Shown here one piece after another: positions 1 to 8,181 of a stretch of 64,000 nucleotides of DNA. How positions within the stretch are numbered: the first letter of the stretch is position 1; every line of letters starts with the position of its first letter. The position numbers were made by a program, and so were the translations under genes. The notes below the pieces were generated by a model, which saw only the letters and a program-made list of their open reading frames with translations, did not search any database and had not been told where the DNA came from. Origin of the DNA: Mycolicibacterium peregrinum (lineage in GTDB: Bacteria > Actinomycetota > Actinomycetes > Mycobacteriales > Mycobacteriaceae). Location of the stretch: positions 248,001 through 312,000 of the forward strand of contig NZ_LQPP01000042.1 of NCBI RefSeq assembly GCF_002102345.1, written 5' to 3'.

Positions 1-1074
1 GTCGTAATCGGCCAGTCGCGTGGCGTCGGGGTCTTCCTTCTTGATCGCGCGGATCGCGGTCGGGGCGGTGAACAGCGCCTTGACCCCGTACTCGGCGGCG
101 ACCCGCCAGAACGCCCCGGCATCGGGGGTGCCGATCGGTTTGCCTTCGTAGAGAACGGTTGTCGCGCCAAGGAGCAGTGGCGCGTACACGATGTAGGAAT
201 GCCCGACCACCCAGCCGACGTCTGAGGCCGCCCAGAAGACGTCGCCGGGTGCCACGTCGTAGATGTTGCGCATGCTCCACAGCAGGGCCACCGCATGGCC
301 GCCGTTGTCACGGACGATGCCCTTGGGCTTGCCGGTCGTGCCCGAGGTGTAGAGCACGTACAGCGGATCGGTGGCGGCGACCGGCACCGGATCGACCGGT
401 GCGGCGTCGGCCACCAGCTGCTGCCAGTCGTGATCGCGCCCGTCGACCAGTTCGCAGGGACTCTGCTCGCGCTGCAGGATGACGCAGGCCCTGGGCTTGT
501 GCTCGGCGATGTCGAGCGCCGCATCCAGCATCGGCTTGTACTCGATGATGCGGGTCGGCTCGATGCCGCAGGATGCGCTCACCACGACCACGGGACGGGC
601 GTCGTCGATGCGGGTGGCCAGCTCGTGGGCGGCGAACCCGCCGAACACCACCGAGTGCACCGCGCCGAGGCGGGCACAGGCCAGCATCGCGATGACCGCC
701 TCGGGGACCATCGGCATGTAGATCACCACGAGGTCGCCCTTGTTCACCCCGAGCTCACGCAGGGCCCCGGCGAACCGGGCGGTGGCGTCGCGCAGCTCGC
801 GGTACGTGTAGGTGGCCTTAGTGCCGGTTACGGGCGAGTCGTAGATCAGTGCGGCCTGATCGCCCCGCTCGGCGACGTGGCGGTCCAGGGCGTTCGCGCA
901 CGTGTTGAGCTCCGCGTCGGGGAACCAGCGGTAGAACGGCGGGTTGGAGTCGTCGAGGATGCGGTGCGGCTCAGATGTCCAGGTCACCGCCTTGGCGGCG
1001 TCGGCCCAGAACGTGGCCGGGTCGTTGAGGCTGGCGTCAAAAAGGGCGCGGTAAGGGGCGCGGCGACCGGACAT
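1..1074 (-). CDS. prpE: Propionyl-CoA/acetyl-CoA synthetase, N-terminal part (cut by window edge)
   Basis: AMP-forming acyl-CoA synthetase that activates a short-chain acid to its CoA ester in the cytoplasm. The 358 visible residues run in frame to base 1, so the C-terminal part lies outside the window. The N-terminus is the ACS cap (FWADAAKAVTW, RWFPDAELNTC, followed by ALDRHV), typical of PrpE/Acs. Further in are VFGGFAAHELATR and the P-loop-like LYTSGTTGKPKG that binds ATP. The ATG at 1074 directly opens the cap domain. I favour propionyl-CoA synthetase because the cap reads like PrpE, but acetyl- or acetoacetyl-CoA synthetase cannot be excluded without the C-terminus. Confidence 0.85.
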   Translation of the reverse strand, partial: MSGRRAPYRALFDASLNDPATFWADAAKAVTWTSEPHRILDDSNPPFYRWFPDAELNTCANALDRHVAERGDQAALIYDSPVTGTKATYTYRELRDATARFAGALRELGVNKGDLVVIYMPMVPEAVIAMLACARLGAVHSVVFGGFAAHELATRIDDARPVVVVSASCGIEPTRIIEYKPMLDAALDIAEHKPRACVILQREQSPCELVDGRDHDWQQLVADAAPVDPVPVAATDPLYVLYTSGTTGKPKGIVRDNGGHAVALLWSMRNIYDVAPGDVFWAASDVGWVVGHSYIVYAPLLLGATTVLYEGKPIGTPDAGAFWRVAAEYGVKALFTAPTAIRAIKKEDPDATRLADYD

Positions 1075-1318
1075 ACCGCAAACCGTAATCTGCGTCACTT
1101 GCAACGGCCGTGCAACCCCACAAAACACCTACAAATCAGACCTTTGTGGGCGACCGGCGAACTGGGGCGCTGTGAGGTTTGAGGTAACCGGTGCCGGGTA
1201 GCCCAGCGGCATGTCTGGCACCTCTCCGCTGGTGCTGGTGGCGACGACGAGGCCGTCCACGCCCGCGCCGGCTTGTCTCGAGCCCGGCAGGGCGATGAAC
1301 CTGAAAGGACCACATGCC

Positions 1319-1792
1319 ATGGAATCTTCACCGGCAGCAGTGGACGCGGCACTGACCGTCAAGAGAGACACGTCAGCGACTCGGCAGCAGGTCTGGGATG
1401 TCATTGCCGACGGGTGGACGTACTCGCAATGGGTGGTGGGAAACACGCGTATGCGCGCGGTCGACGCGAGCTGGCCGGCGCCGGGCAGCGTCATCCACCA
1501 CACGATCGGCATCTGGCCCGTGGTGATCAATGACGAGACCGAGGTCGAATCCTGCAAGCCGGCAGCGGAGATTGTGCTGCTGGCCAAGACTCGTCCGTTC
1601 GGGATGGCCCGCATCGTCCTGCGCCTCACCGATACGCCCACCGGTTCGCGCGTCGAAATGGCCGAAGTGCCGGTCGGTGGGCCGCTGAACTGGATCCCGC
1701 GGCGGCTGGCACTGCTCGCCGTCTACCCGCGGAACCGGGAATCCATCGAGCGCCTGGTGTCGCTGGCCGAACGTCGGACAACGCCGGAATGA
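1319..1792 (+). CDS. SRPBCC (START/polyketide-cyclase-like) family protein
   Basis: Protein of about 157 residues with the SRPBCC helix-grip pattern: an N-terminal strand (VKRDTSATRQQVWDVIADG), tryptophan-rich loops, the strand IHHTIGIWPVVINDET and a C-terminal helix. Members bind hydrophobic ligands, and mycobacteria carry many of unknown ligand. The reading frame is open further upstream, but the ATG at 1319 is preferred because AAAGGA lies 9 bases before it. The stop codon overlaps by 4 bp (ATGA) the start of a decayed FAD-oxidoreductase remnant, so the two were once an operon. Ligand and role are unknown. Confidence 0.75.
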   Translation: MESSPAAVDAALTVKRDTSATRQQVWDVIADGWTYSQWVVGNTRMRAVDASWPAPGSVIHHTIGIWPVVINDETEVESCKPAAEIVLLAKTRPFGMARIVLRLTDTPTGSRVEMAEVPVGGPLNWIPRRLALLAVYPRNRESIERLVSLAERRTTPE

Positions 1793-1938
1793 GCCGCGAC
1801 AGTGCGGATGCGGTGGTGATCGGTGCCGGACACAACGGACTGGCCGCGGCGCCGGCTCAACCGCGCTGTCCTGGCGCTCACGGTGGGATCCCGCTAGAAG
1901 TCACTCTTGGAAGCGGTAGCCCATCCCCGCCTCGGTGA
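1789..1938 (+). pseudogene. N-terminal remnant of a phytoene-dehydrogenase-like FAD oxidoreductase
   Basis: An ATG overlapping the preceding stop opens a frame reading ADAVVIGAGHNGLAAA, the dinucleotide-binding GxGxxG signature of the phytoene-desaturase-like FAD oxidoreductases. About 24 codons in, similarity ends and the frame runs as unrelated sequence to a TGA at 1936-1938, inside the 3' end of kdpE on the other strand. The remaining several hundred residues of such an enzyme are absent, so this is a truncation scar left by a deletion whose far end abuts kdpE. Confidence 0.65.
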
Positions 1939-2602
1939 GCAGATGCACCGGATGCGACGGATCGTCCTCGAGCTTGCGGCGCAGCTGCGCCAGGTACACC
2001 CGCAGATAGTGGGTCTCCTTCGCATAGGCCGGGCCCCACACCTCACGCAGGAGTTCTTCGCGGCCCACCAACTTGCCGCGGTTGCGCACCAGCATCTCCA
2101 GCATGCCCCACTCGGTGGGGGTGAGGTGTACCTCGCGGTTGTTCTTGGTCACCTTCTTGGCGGCGAGATCGACGGTGAACGACGAGGTTTCGATGACGGG
2201 CTCATCGGTCTCGGAGGCCGCCGCCCCGCGGCGCACGGCCGCCCGGAGCCGGGCCAGGAACTCGTCCATGCCGAAGGGTTTGGTGACGTAGTCGTCGGCC
2301 CCGGCGTCGAGCGCCTCGACCTTGTCGGACGAGTCGGTGCGGGCCGAGAGCACGATCACCGGTGCCGAGAGCCAACCGCGCAGGCCGGCCAGCACCTCGA
2401 TGCCCGACATGTCGGGCAGGCCGAGGTCGAGCACGATCACGTCGGGCCGGTGATCGGCGGCGGCGCGCAGTCCCTGTCCGCCGTCGGTGGCGGTGTCGAC
2501 CTCATAGCCGCGCACCGACAGGTTGATCCGCAGCGCACGCAGGATCTGAGGCTCGTCGTCGATCACCAGGACGCGGGTCTTGGGTGCGGTGGCGGATGTC
2601 AT
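1901..2602 (-). CDS. kdpE: KdpE, response regulator of the K+ uptake operon
   Basis: OmpR/PhoB-type response regulator of 233 residues. The receiver domain (about 12-125) shows the acidic pair in VIDDE, the phospho-acceptor Asp in VIVLDLGLPDMSG, and the conserved Lys in DDYVTKPFG. The C-terminal winged-helix domain (about 135-230) has LTPTEWGMLEMLVRNRGKLV and the wing YLRVYLAQLRRKLE. When phosphorylated by KdpD it activates kdpFABC under potassium limitation. Its start overlaps the kdpD stop by 4 bp, so the two are translationally coupled and form the last genes of the leftward kdp operon. Confidence 0.97.
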   Translation of the reverse strand: MTSATAPKTRVLVIDDEPQILRALRINLSVRGYEVDTATDGGQGLRAAADHRPDVIVLDLGLPDMSGIEVLAGLRGWLSAPVIVLSARTDSSDKVEALDAGADDYVTKPFGMDEFLARLRAAVRRGAAASETDEPVIETSSFTVDLAAKKVTKNNREVHLTPTEWGMLEMLVRNRGKLVGREELLREVWGPAYAKETHYLRVYLAQLRRKLEDDPSHPVHLLTEAGMGYRFQE

Positions 2603-5136
2603 GCAGATTCGTCCTTTGGCGGTGCGGCAAGATCGATTTCGACGGTCAGACCGCCGCCGGGTGTGTCGGTCGCCGAGATCGTGCCGCCCATGGCTTCGAC
2701 GAAACCGCGTGCGACGGACAGGCCCAGGCCGACACCGATGGTGGTGTTGTGGTCGCCGAGTCGTTGGAACGGCGCGAAGAGTTGTTCCTCGGCGCCGCGC
2801 GGCATTCCGGGTCCTTCGTCGATCACCGCGATCAGTACCCGGTCGGCCACCTGCCCGGCGCTGACCCGGATGGGGCCGTCGGGCGCATACCTCAGGGCGT
2901 TGTCGATCAGGTTGGCCAGCACCCGCTCCAGCAGCCCGGCGTCGGCCATCGCGACGGCATCGCCGACCTCGACCTTCACCCGGTCCAGCCCCTCGCGGGT
3001 GAATCCGGTGGCGCCCTTGCTGATTCCGAGCAGCGCCCGCTGCACGTTCTCCTCCAGATACACCCGGCGCAGCTCGGGGCGAACCACCCCGGCCGACAGA
3101 CGGGAGGAGTCCAGTAGGTTGCCCACGAGCGCGGTGAGCGCGTCGACGGATTCCTCGATGGTGGCCAGCAGTTCGGCGGTGTCCTCGGCGGAGAAGTCGA
3201 TGTCCTCGCTGCGCAGACTCGACGCCGCCGCCTTGGCCGCGGCCAGCGGGGTGCGCAGGTCGTGGCTGACCGCCGAGAGCAGCGACCGGCGCAGTTCGTC
3301 GGCCTGCGCGATGGCCGCGGCCTTGCCGGCCTCCTCGGTGAGCTCGCGTTGTTTGACCAGTCCGGCAGCCTGTTTGGCGACTGCGCTGAGCACGCGGCGG
3401 TCACGGGCGGAGAGTTTGCGGCCGGCCATCAACAGCCAGAACTCGTCGTCTCCGACTTCGATCGCGGTGTCGGCGGTGTCCACCTCGGCACACGGCTTGG
3501 TGCCGATGCACGCGACGATTTCGGCGGTTCCGTTCTGTTCGCGCAGCAGGCTCACCGCGCGTTGGGAGTACGTCTCGCGCAGGCGTTCCAGCAGGGTGGT
3601 GAGGTCGGCGCCGCGCAGCACCGACCCCGCGAACAGGGTCAGCAGTTCGGCTTCCTGCGAGGCTTTCCTGGCTTCGCGGGCCCGGCTCGCCGCCCCGTCG
3701 ACCAGAGCCGCCACCGCCACCGCGACCAGCAGCAGCACCACCACTGTGACCGCGCTGTCGGGTTCGGAGATGGTGAACGTGTGCCGCGGCGCCACCAGGA
3801 AGTAGTTCAACAGCAGCCCGGACAGCAGCGCCGACAGCCCCGCGGGCGCGACACCACCCAGAAGCGCGACGACCAGCACGCCGATGAAGAACAGCGCGCT
3901 CTCGCCGCTGACCCCGAGAATCGGATCCAGTACCCCGACGATCAGCAGACAGATGGCGGACGGAACGACCAGGGCCGCAAGCCAGGATGCGACGTGGCGT
4001 TGCCGGGGTGTGGCGGTTGCCCAGCCGAACCCGCGACGGGCCTGGTCGTGGGTCACCATGTGGACATCGATCTTGCCCGACTGCTGCACCACAGCGGGCC
4101 CGATGCCCTCCTCGAAAATCCGGGCCCATCGGGACCTGCGCGAGGTGCCGAGCACCAACTGGGTGGCGTTGCGTTCGCGGGCGAAATCCAGGAGTGCCGC
4201 GGGTACGTCGTCGCCGACGACGGTGTGCACGGTGGCGCCCAGGCTGGCGGCCAGCTCCCGAACCTTCCCCATCTGCGGCGCCGAGACACCCGAAAGCCCG
4301 TCTCCGCGAACGACATGGACCACCATCAGCTCGGCGCTGGACTTCGAGGCGATGCGCGAGGCCCTGCGCACCAGGGTTTCGGACTCGGCACCGCCGGTGA
4401 CGGCGACGACGACGCGTTCGCGGGCCTCCCACGTGTCGGTGATCTTGTTGTCGGCGCGGTACTTGGCCAGTGCGGCGTCGACCTGATCGGCCAGCCACAG
4501 CAGGGCCAATTCTCTTAGTGCGGTGAGGTTTCCACGCCGGAAGTAGTTGGACAGGGCGGCATCGACACGTTCGGGCGCGTACACGTTGCCGTGGGACAGC
4601 CTGCGCCGCAATGCCTCCGGGGTGATGTCGACCAACTCGATCTGGTCGGCCGCTCGGACTATTTCGTCGGGAACCTTCTCCTGCTGTTCGATCCCGGTGA
4701 TCTGGGTGACCACGTCGTTGAGGCTTTCCAGGTGCTGCACGTTGACCGTCGAGATCACGGTGATGCCGGCGGCCAGCAGTTCCTCGACGTCCTGCCAGCG
4801 CTTGGGATTCTTGCTGCCCGGGGTGTTGGTGTGGGCGAGTTCGTCGACCAGCACCACCTGCGGGTTGCGGGCCAGCACCGCGGCCACGTCGAGTTCGGGA
4901 AAGGTGCCTCCCCGGTACTCGACGTAGCGCGGCGGGATGATCTCGATGCCGTCGATCAGATCGGCGGTTTTCTTGCGTCCGTGGGTCTCGACCACCGCGG
5001 CGACGACGTCGGTGCCGCGTTCGAGGCGGCGGTGCGCCTCGCCGAGCATCGCGTAAGTCTTCCCCACGCCGGGCGCCGCGCCCAGATATATGCGCAGCTC
5101 ACCGCGTTTGGTGGGGCTGGACGCCGACGTACTCAC
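2599..5136 (-). CDS. kdpD: KdpD, potassium/turgor sensor histidine kinase
   Basis: Membrane histidine kinase of 845 residues. Domains in order: the KdpD N-terminal domain with Walker A GAAPGVGKT (19-27) and a Walker B-like VLVDELAHTNTPG; a UspA-like domain (about 245-370); four clustered membrane segments (about 385-480); a GAF-like stretch; HisKA with the phospho-acceptor in LSAVSHDLRTPL; and HATPase with NLIDNALRYAP, DEGPGMP and GVGLGLSVARG. It phosphorylates KdpE when external K+ is low. It sits between kdpC (19-base gap) and kdpE (4-bp overlap). All catalytic motifs are intact. Confidence 0.97.
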   Translation of the reverse strand: MSTSASSPTKRGELRIYLGAAPGVGKTYAMLGEAHRRLERGTDVVAAVVETHGRKKTADLIDGIEIIPPRYVEYRGGTFPELDVAAVLARNPQVVLVDELAHTNTPGSKNPKRWQDVEELLAAGITVISTVNVQHLESLNDVVTQITGIEQQEKVPDEIVRAADQIELVDITPEALRRRLSHGNVYAPERVDAALSNYFRRGNLTALRELALLWLADQVDAALAKYRADNKITDTWEARERVVVAVTGGAESETLVRRASRIASKSSAELMVVHVVRGDGLSGVSAPQMGKVRELAASLGATVHTVVGDDVPAALLDFARERNATQLVLGTSRRSRWARIFEEGIGPAVVQQSGKIDVHMVTHDQARRGFGWATATPRQRHVASWLAALVVPSAICLLIVGVLDPILGVSGESALFFIGVLVVALLGGVAPAGLSALLSGLLLNYFLVAPRHTFTISEPDSAVTVVVLLLVAVAVAALVDGAASRAREARKASQEAELLTLFAGSVLRGADLTTLLERLRETYSQRAVSLLREQNGTAEIVACIGTKPCAEVDTADTAIEVGDDEFWLLMAGRKLSARDRRVLSAVAKQAAGLVKQRELTEEAGKAAAIAQADELRRSLLSAVSHDLRTPLAAAKAAASSLRSEDIDFSAEDTAELLATIEESVDALTALVGNLLDSSRLSAGVVRPELRRVYLEENVQRALLGISKGATGFTREGLDRVKVEVGDAVAMADAGLLERVLANLIDNALRYAPDGPIRVSAGQVADRVLIAVIDEGPGMPRGAEEQLFAPFQRLGDHNTTIGVGLGLSVARGFVEAMGGTISATDTPGGGLTVEIDLAAPPKDESA

Positions 5137-5155
5137 AAGACCATCATCCTCGTGC

Positions 5156-6016
5156 CTACAGTGCGTCGAGGGCGATGTTGAGTTCGAGCACGTTGACCCG
5201 CGGTTCGCCGAAGAAGCCCAGGGTGCGCCAGTCGGTGTGCTGGGCCACCATCGCCCGCACCAGACCGGGGTTGAGGCCGCGGGCCTTGGCGACCCGGTTC
5301 ACCTGCAGGTCGGCGTAGGTCACCGAGATGTTCGGGTCCACGCCGCTGCCGCTGGCGGTGACGGCATCGGCCGGTACCGCGGGGTCGGCGGGTGCGCTGC
5401 CACGGATCGGCACGATCAGGCCGAGGCTGTAGTCCTCACCGGCCTTTCTGCACTCGACGCGCACGCCGTCATAGGCGTTCAAGAATGGGGTCTTCGTCGT
5501 GTCGCAGGGCTCGTTGACGCTGACCACCTTCGTCGGGTGGATGACATCTCCGCGGGCATCCCGCGGTCCGATCACCGACAACACCGCTCCGACACCGCCT
5601 CCGGTGCAGAACGGGCGGGCGCCGTCGACGCCGTCGAGCTTGCCGATGGCCGCGCTACGGGAGCACACCTGGGTGAGCAGGCTGGGCTTGTCGGGTTGGT
5701 CGACAATGCTTTCCGGGCCGAGGTTGCTCGCGCTGGTGGACATCGGGTCGTACCCGTCACCGGCCATTGACGGCCGGCTCTGGAAGTACCGGGGCAGCGG
5801 GTTGCCGTCGGTATCGGTGAAGGACTGACCGATCAGGCTGCTGCCCACCGGTTTTCCGTTCACCTCGATCAGCGATCCGTCGGCTTTGTCGCGCAGGCCG
5901 GGGATCTGGGCGACCAGCCAGATGAAGGCCGGGTAGCCGATGCCCAGGATCACGGTGAGTACCAGCAGCGCCCGCAGGGCCGCGGCATGTTGACGAACCA
6001 GGTTGGAGATTTTCAT
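5156..6016 (-). CDS. kdpC: KdpC, K+-transporting ATPase subunit C
   Basis: Single-span subunit that stabilises the KdpFABC complex and helps ATP binding by KdpB. One membrane helix lies near residues 16-38, followed by the family motif GSSLIGQSFTD and, near the C-terminus, the conserved PNISVTYADLQVNRVAKARG and RVNVLELNIALD. At 286 residues it is much longer than the roughly 190-residue enterobacterial subunit. The extra length is an insertion of about 90 residues in the extracytoplasmic domain, containing several cysteines. It lies one base downstream of kdpB in the operon. Confidence 0.96.
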   Translation of the reverse strand: MKISNLVRQHAAALRALLVLTVILGIGYPAFIWLVAQIPGLRDKADGSLIEVNGKPVGSSLIGQSFTDTDGNPLPRYFQSRPSMAGDGYDPMSTSASNLGPESIVDQPDKPSLLTQVCSRSAAIGKLDGVDGARPFCTGGGVGAVLSVIGPRDARGDVIHPTKVVSVNEPCDTTKTPFLNAYDGVRVECRKAGEDYSLGLIVPIRGSAPADPAVPADAVTASGSGVDPNISVTYADLQVNRVAKARGLNPGLVRAMVAQHTDWRTLGFFGEPRVNVLELNIALDAL

Positions 6017-6017
6017 G

Positions 6018-8180
6018 TCACATTCCCGGGAAGAGTTGGATGACGAGGTCGATCAGCTTGATGCCGATGAACGGCGCGATGATGCCGCCGAGGCCGTACA
6101 CGTACAGATTGCGGCTCAACAGCTTGGACGCACTGCTCGGGGTGTAGCGGACGCCTTTGAGCGCCAACGGGATCAGCGCCACGATGATGATCGCGTTGAA
6201 GATCACCGCGGACAGGATCGCCGACTGCGGGCTGTGCAGCCGCATGATGTTGAGCAGATCCAGGCCGGGGAACAGTGCCACGAACAACGCCGGGATGATC
6301 GCGAAGTACTTGGCGATGTCGTTGGCGATGGAGAACGTGGTCAGTGCCCCGCGGGTGATCAGCAGCTGCTTGCCGATCTCGACGATCTCGATGAGCTTGG
6401 TCGGGTCGGAGTCGAGGTCCACCATGTTGCCGGCCTCTTTGGCCGCCGAGGTTCCGCTGTTCATCGCGACGCCGACGTCGGCCTGGGCCAGGGCGGGGGC
6501 GTCGTTGGTGCCGTCGCCGGTCATCGCGACGAGCTTGCCGCCGGCCTGCTCCTTCTTGATCAGCGCCATCTTGTCCTCGGGCGTGGCCTCGGCGAGGAAG
6601 TCGTCGACACCGGCCTCGTCGGCAATGGCCTTGGCCGTCAACGGGTTGTCACCGGTGATCATCACGGTGCGGATACCCATGCGGCGCATCTCGTCGAAGC
6701 GTTCCCGCATGCCCTGCTTGACGACGTCCTTGAGGTGGATGACGCCAAGCACTTGGGCTTTTCCGTCGACCACGTGACCGACGGCCAGCGGGGTGCCGCC
6801 GGCGGCGGAGATCCCGTCGACGATGTCGCCGAGTTGGGTCGGGACCTTGCCGCCTTCGGAGCGAATCCATTCGGCGACAGCACCGGTGGCGCCCTTGCGC
6901 AGGCGATGGTCACCGGACAGGTCGACGCCCGACATTCGGGTGTTGGCACTGAATTCGACCCAGTGCGCCTTGTCGAGCTCGCCGGGGGTGCGGCCGCGTA
7001 ACCCGAATTCCTGCTTGGCGAACACCACGATCGAACGCCCTTCGGGGGTTTCGTCGGCGAGGCTGGACAGCTGTGCCGCGTCGGCGAGTTGCTCGGGTGT
7101 GACGCCGGACAGTGGCACGAACGCGGCGGCCTGGCGGTTGCCGAGGGTGATGGTGCCGGTCTTGTCGAGCAGCAGGGTGTTGACGTCACCGGCGGCCTCG
7201 ACGGCGCGGCCCGACATGGCCAGCACGTTGCGCTGCACGAGCCGGTCCATGCCGGCGATGCCGATCGCCGAGAGCAGCGCGCCGATCGTGGTGGGGATCA
7301 GGCACACCAGCAGCGACACCATGACGATGCCCGAGATGCCACTCCCGTTGAGCGCCAGGGTGTCTGCGACACCCGGGTTGTTGGCCTTGGAGAAGATGGC
7401 CAGCGGCTGCAGGGTGGCGACGGCGAAGACGAAGATGATCGTCAGCGAGGCCAGCAGGATGTTGAGCGCGATCTCGTTCGGGGTCTTCTGCCGGTTGGCG
7501 CCCTCGACGAGGTTGATCATCCGGTCGATGAAGCTCTCGCCGGGCTTCTGGGTGATCTGGACGACGATGCGGTCTGACAGCACCGTGGTGCCGCCGGTGA
7601 CGGCGCTCCGATCACCGCCGGACTCCCGGATGACGGGTGCCGATTCACCGGTGATCGCCGATTCATCCACCGAGGCAATGCCTTCCACGACATCGCCGTC
7701 ACCGGGAATCACCTGCCCGGCTTCGACCACCACGACGTCACCCTGCTGCAGCAGCGGAGCGGCGACCTCTTCTTCGGCGCCTGAGGCGGTCAGGCGCCGC
7801 GCCATCGTGGAGGTCTTGGTCTTGCGCAGCGACTCGGCCTGGGCCTTGCCGCGCCCCTCGGCGACAGCCTCGGCCAGATTGGCGAAGATCACCGTGAGCC
7901 ACAGCCAGACCACGATCAACCCGGCGAACCAGGACGGGTTGAGGACCGCCAGGATGGTGCTCCAGACGGCGCCGATCTCGACGATGAACATCACCGGGTT
8001 GCGCCACAGCGTGCGCGGATCGAGCTTGCGCAGCGCGTCGGGCGTCGATTTCCACAGCATCTTCGGGTCGAGCAGGCCGCCCTGGATTCGTTTGGTCTTT
8101 GTCACGCTGGAGTGGCTGCCGCCGTCGGCCGCCACTCTGGCGTGACGCTCGGCGACAGGGGAGGAGTGAACGGATGACAT
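6018..8180 (-). CDS. kdpB: KdpB, catalytic P-type ATPase subunit
   Basis: Catalytic ATPase of the Kdp pump, 720 residues from the ATG at 8180. This start is chosen over an upstream in-frame ATG because it leaves one base after the kdpA stop. Visible signatures: the actuator TGES (177-180), the phosphorylated Asp339 in LLLDKTGT, the nucleotide-binding domain, the hinge MTGDGTNDAPALAQADVG, and membrane helices at about 61-105, 240-305 and at the C-terminus. All catalytic motifs are present. It hydrolyses ATP to drive K+ through KdpA. Confidence 0.97.
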   Translation of the reverse strand: MSSVHSSPVAERHARVAADGGSHSSVTKTKRIQGGLLDPKMLWKSTPDALRKLDPRTLWRNPVMFIVEIGAVWSTILAVLNPSWFAGLIVVWLWLTVIFANLAEAVAEGRGKAQAESLRKTKTSTMARRLTASGAEEEVAAPLLQQGDVVVVEAGQVIPGDGDVVEGIASVDESAITGESAPVIRESGGDRSAVTGGTTVLSDRIVVQITQKPGESFIDRMINLVEGANRQKTPNEIALNILLASLTIIFVFAVATLQPLAIFSKANNPGVADTLALNGSGISGIVMVSLLVCLIPTTIGALLSAIGIAGMDRLVQRNVLAMSGRAVEAAGDVNTLLLDKTGTITLGNRQAAAFVPLSGVTPEQLADAAQLSSLADETPEGRSIVVFAKQEFGLRGRTPGELDKAHWVEFSANTRMSGVDLSGDHRLRKGATGAVAEWIRSEGGKVPTQLGDIVDGISAAGGTPLAVGHVVDGKAQVLGVIHLKDVVKQGMRERFDEMRRMGIRTVMITGDNPLTAKAIADEAGVDDFLAEATPEDKMALIKKEQAGGKLVAMTGDGTNDAPALAQADVGVAMNSGTSAAKEAGNMVDLDSDPTKLIEIVEIGKQLLITRGALTTFSIANDIAKYFAIIPALFVALFPGLDLLNIMRLHSPQSAILSAVIFNAIIIVALIPLALKGVRYTPSSASKLLSRNLYVYGLGGIIAPFIGIKLIDLVIQLFPGM

Positions 8181-8181
8181 G

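Noticed and set aside
159..721. Long rightward frames rich in Arg/Pro or His/Asp over the acyl-CoA synthetase
   Set aside because: They are opposite-strand shadows of a gene with a clear motif set; composition is typical of antisense frames in high-GC DNA.
1907..3805. A 632-residue rightward frame over kdpE/kdpD
   Set aside because: It has no domain and is Ser/Arg-rich, and lies antisense to kinase and regulator genes with full motif sets.
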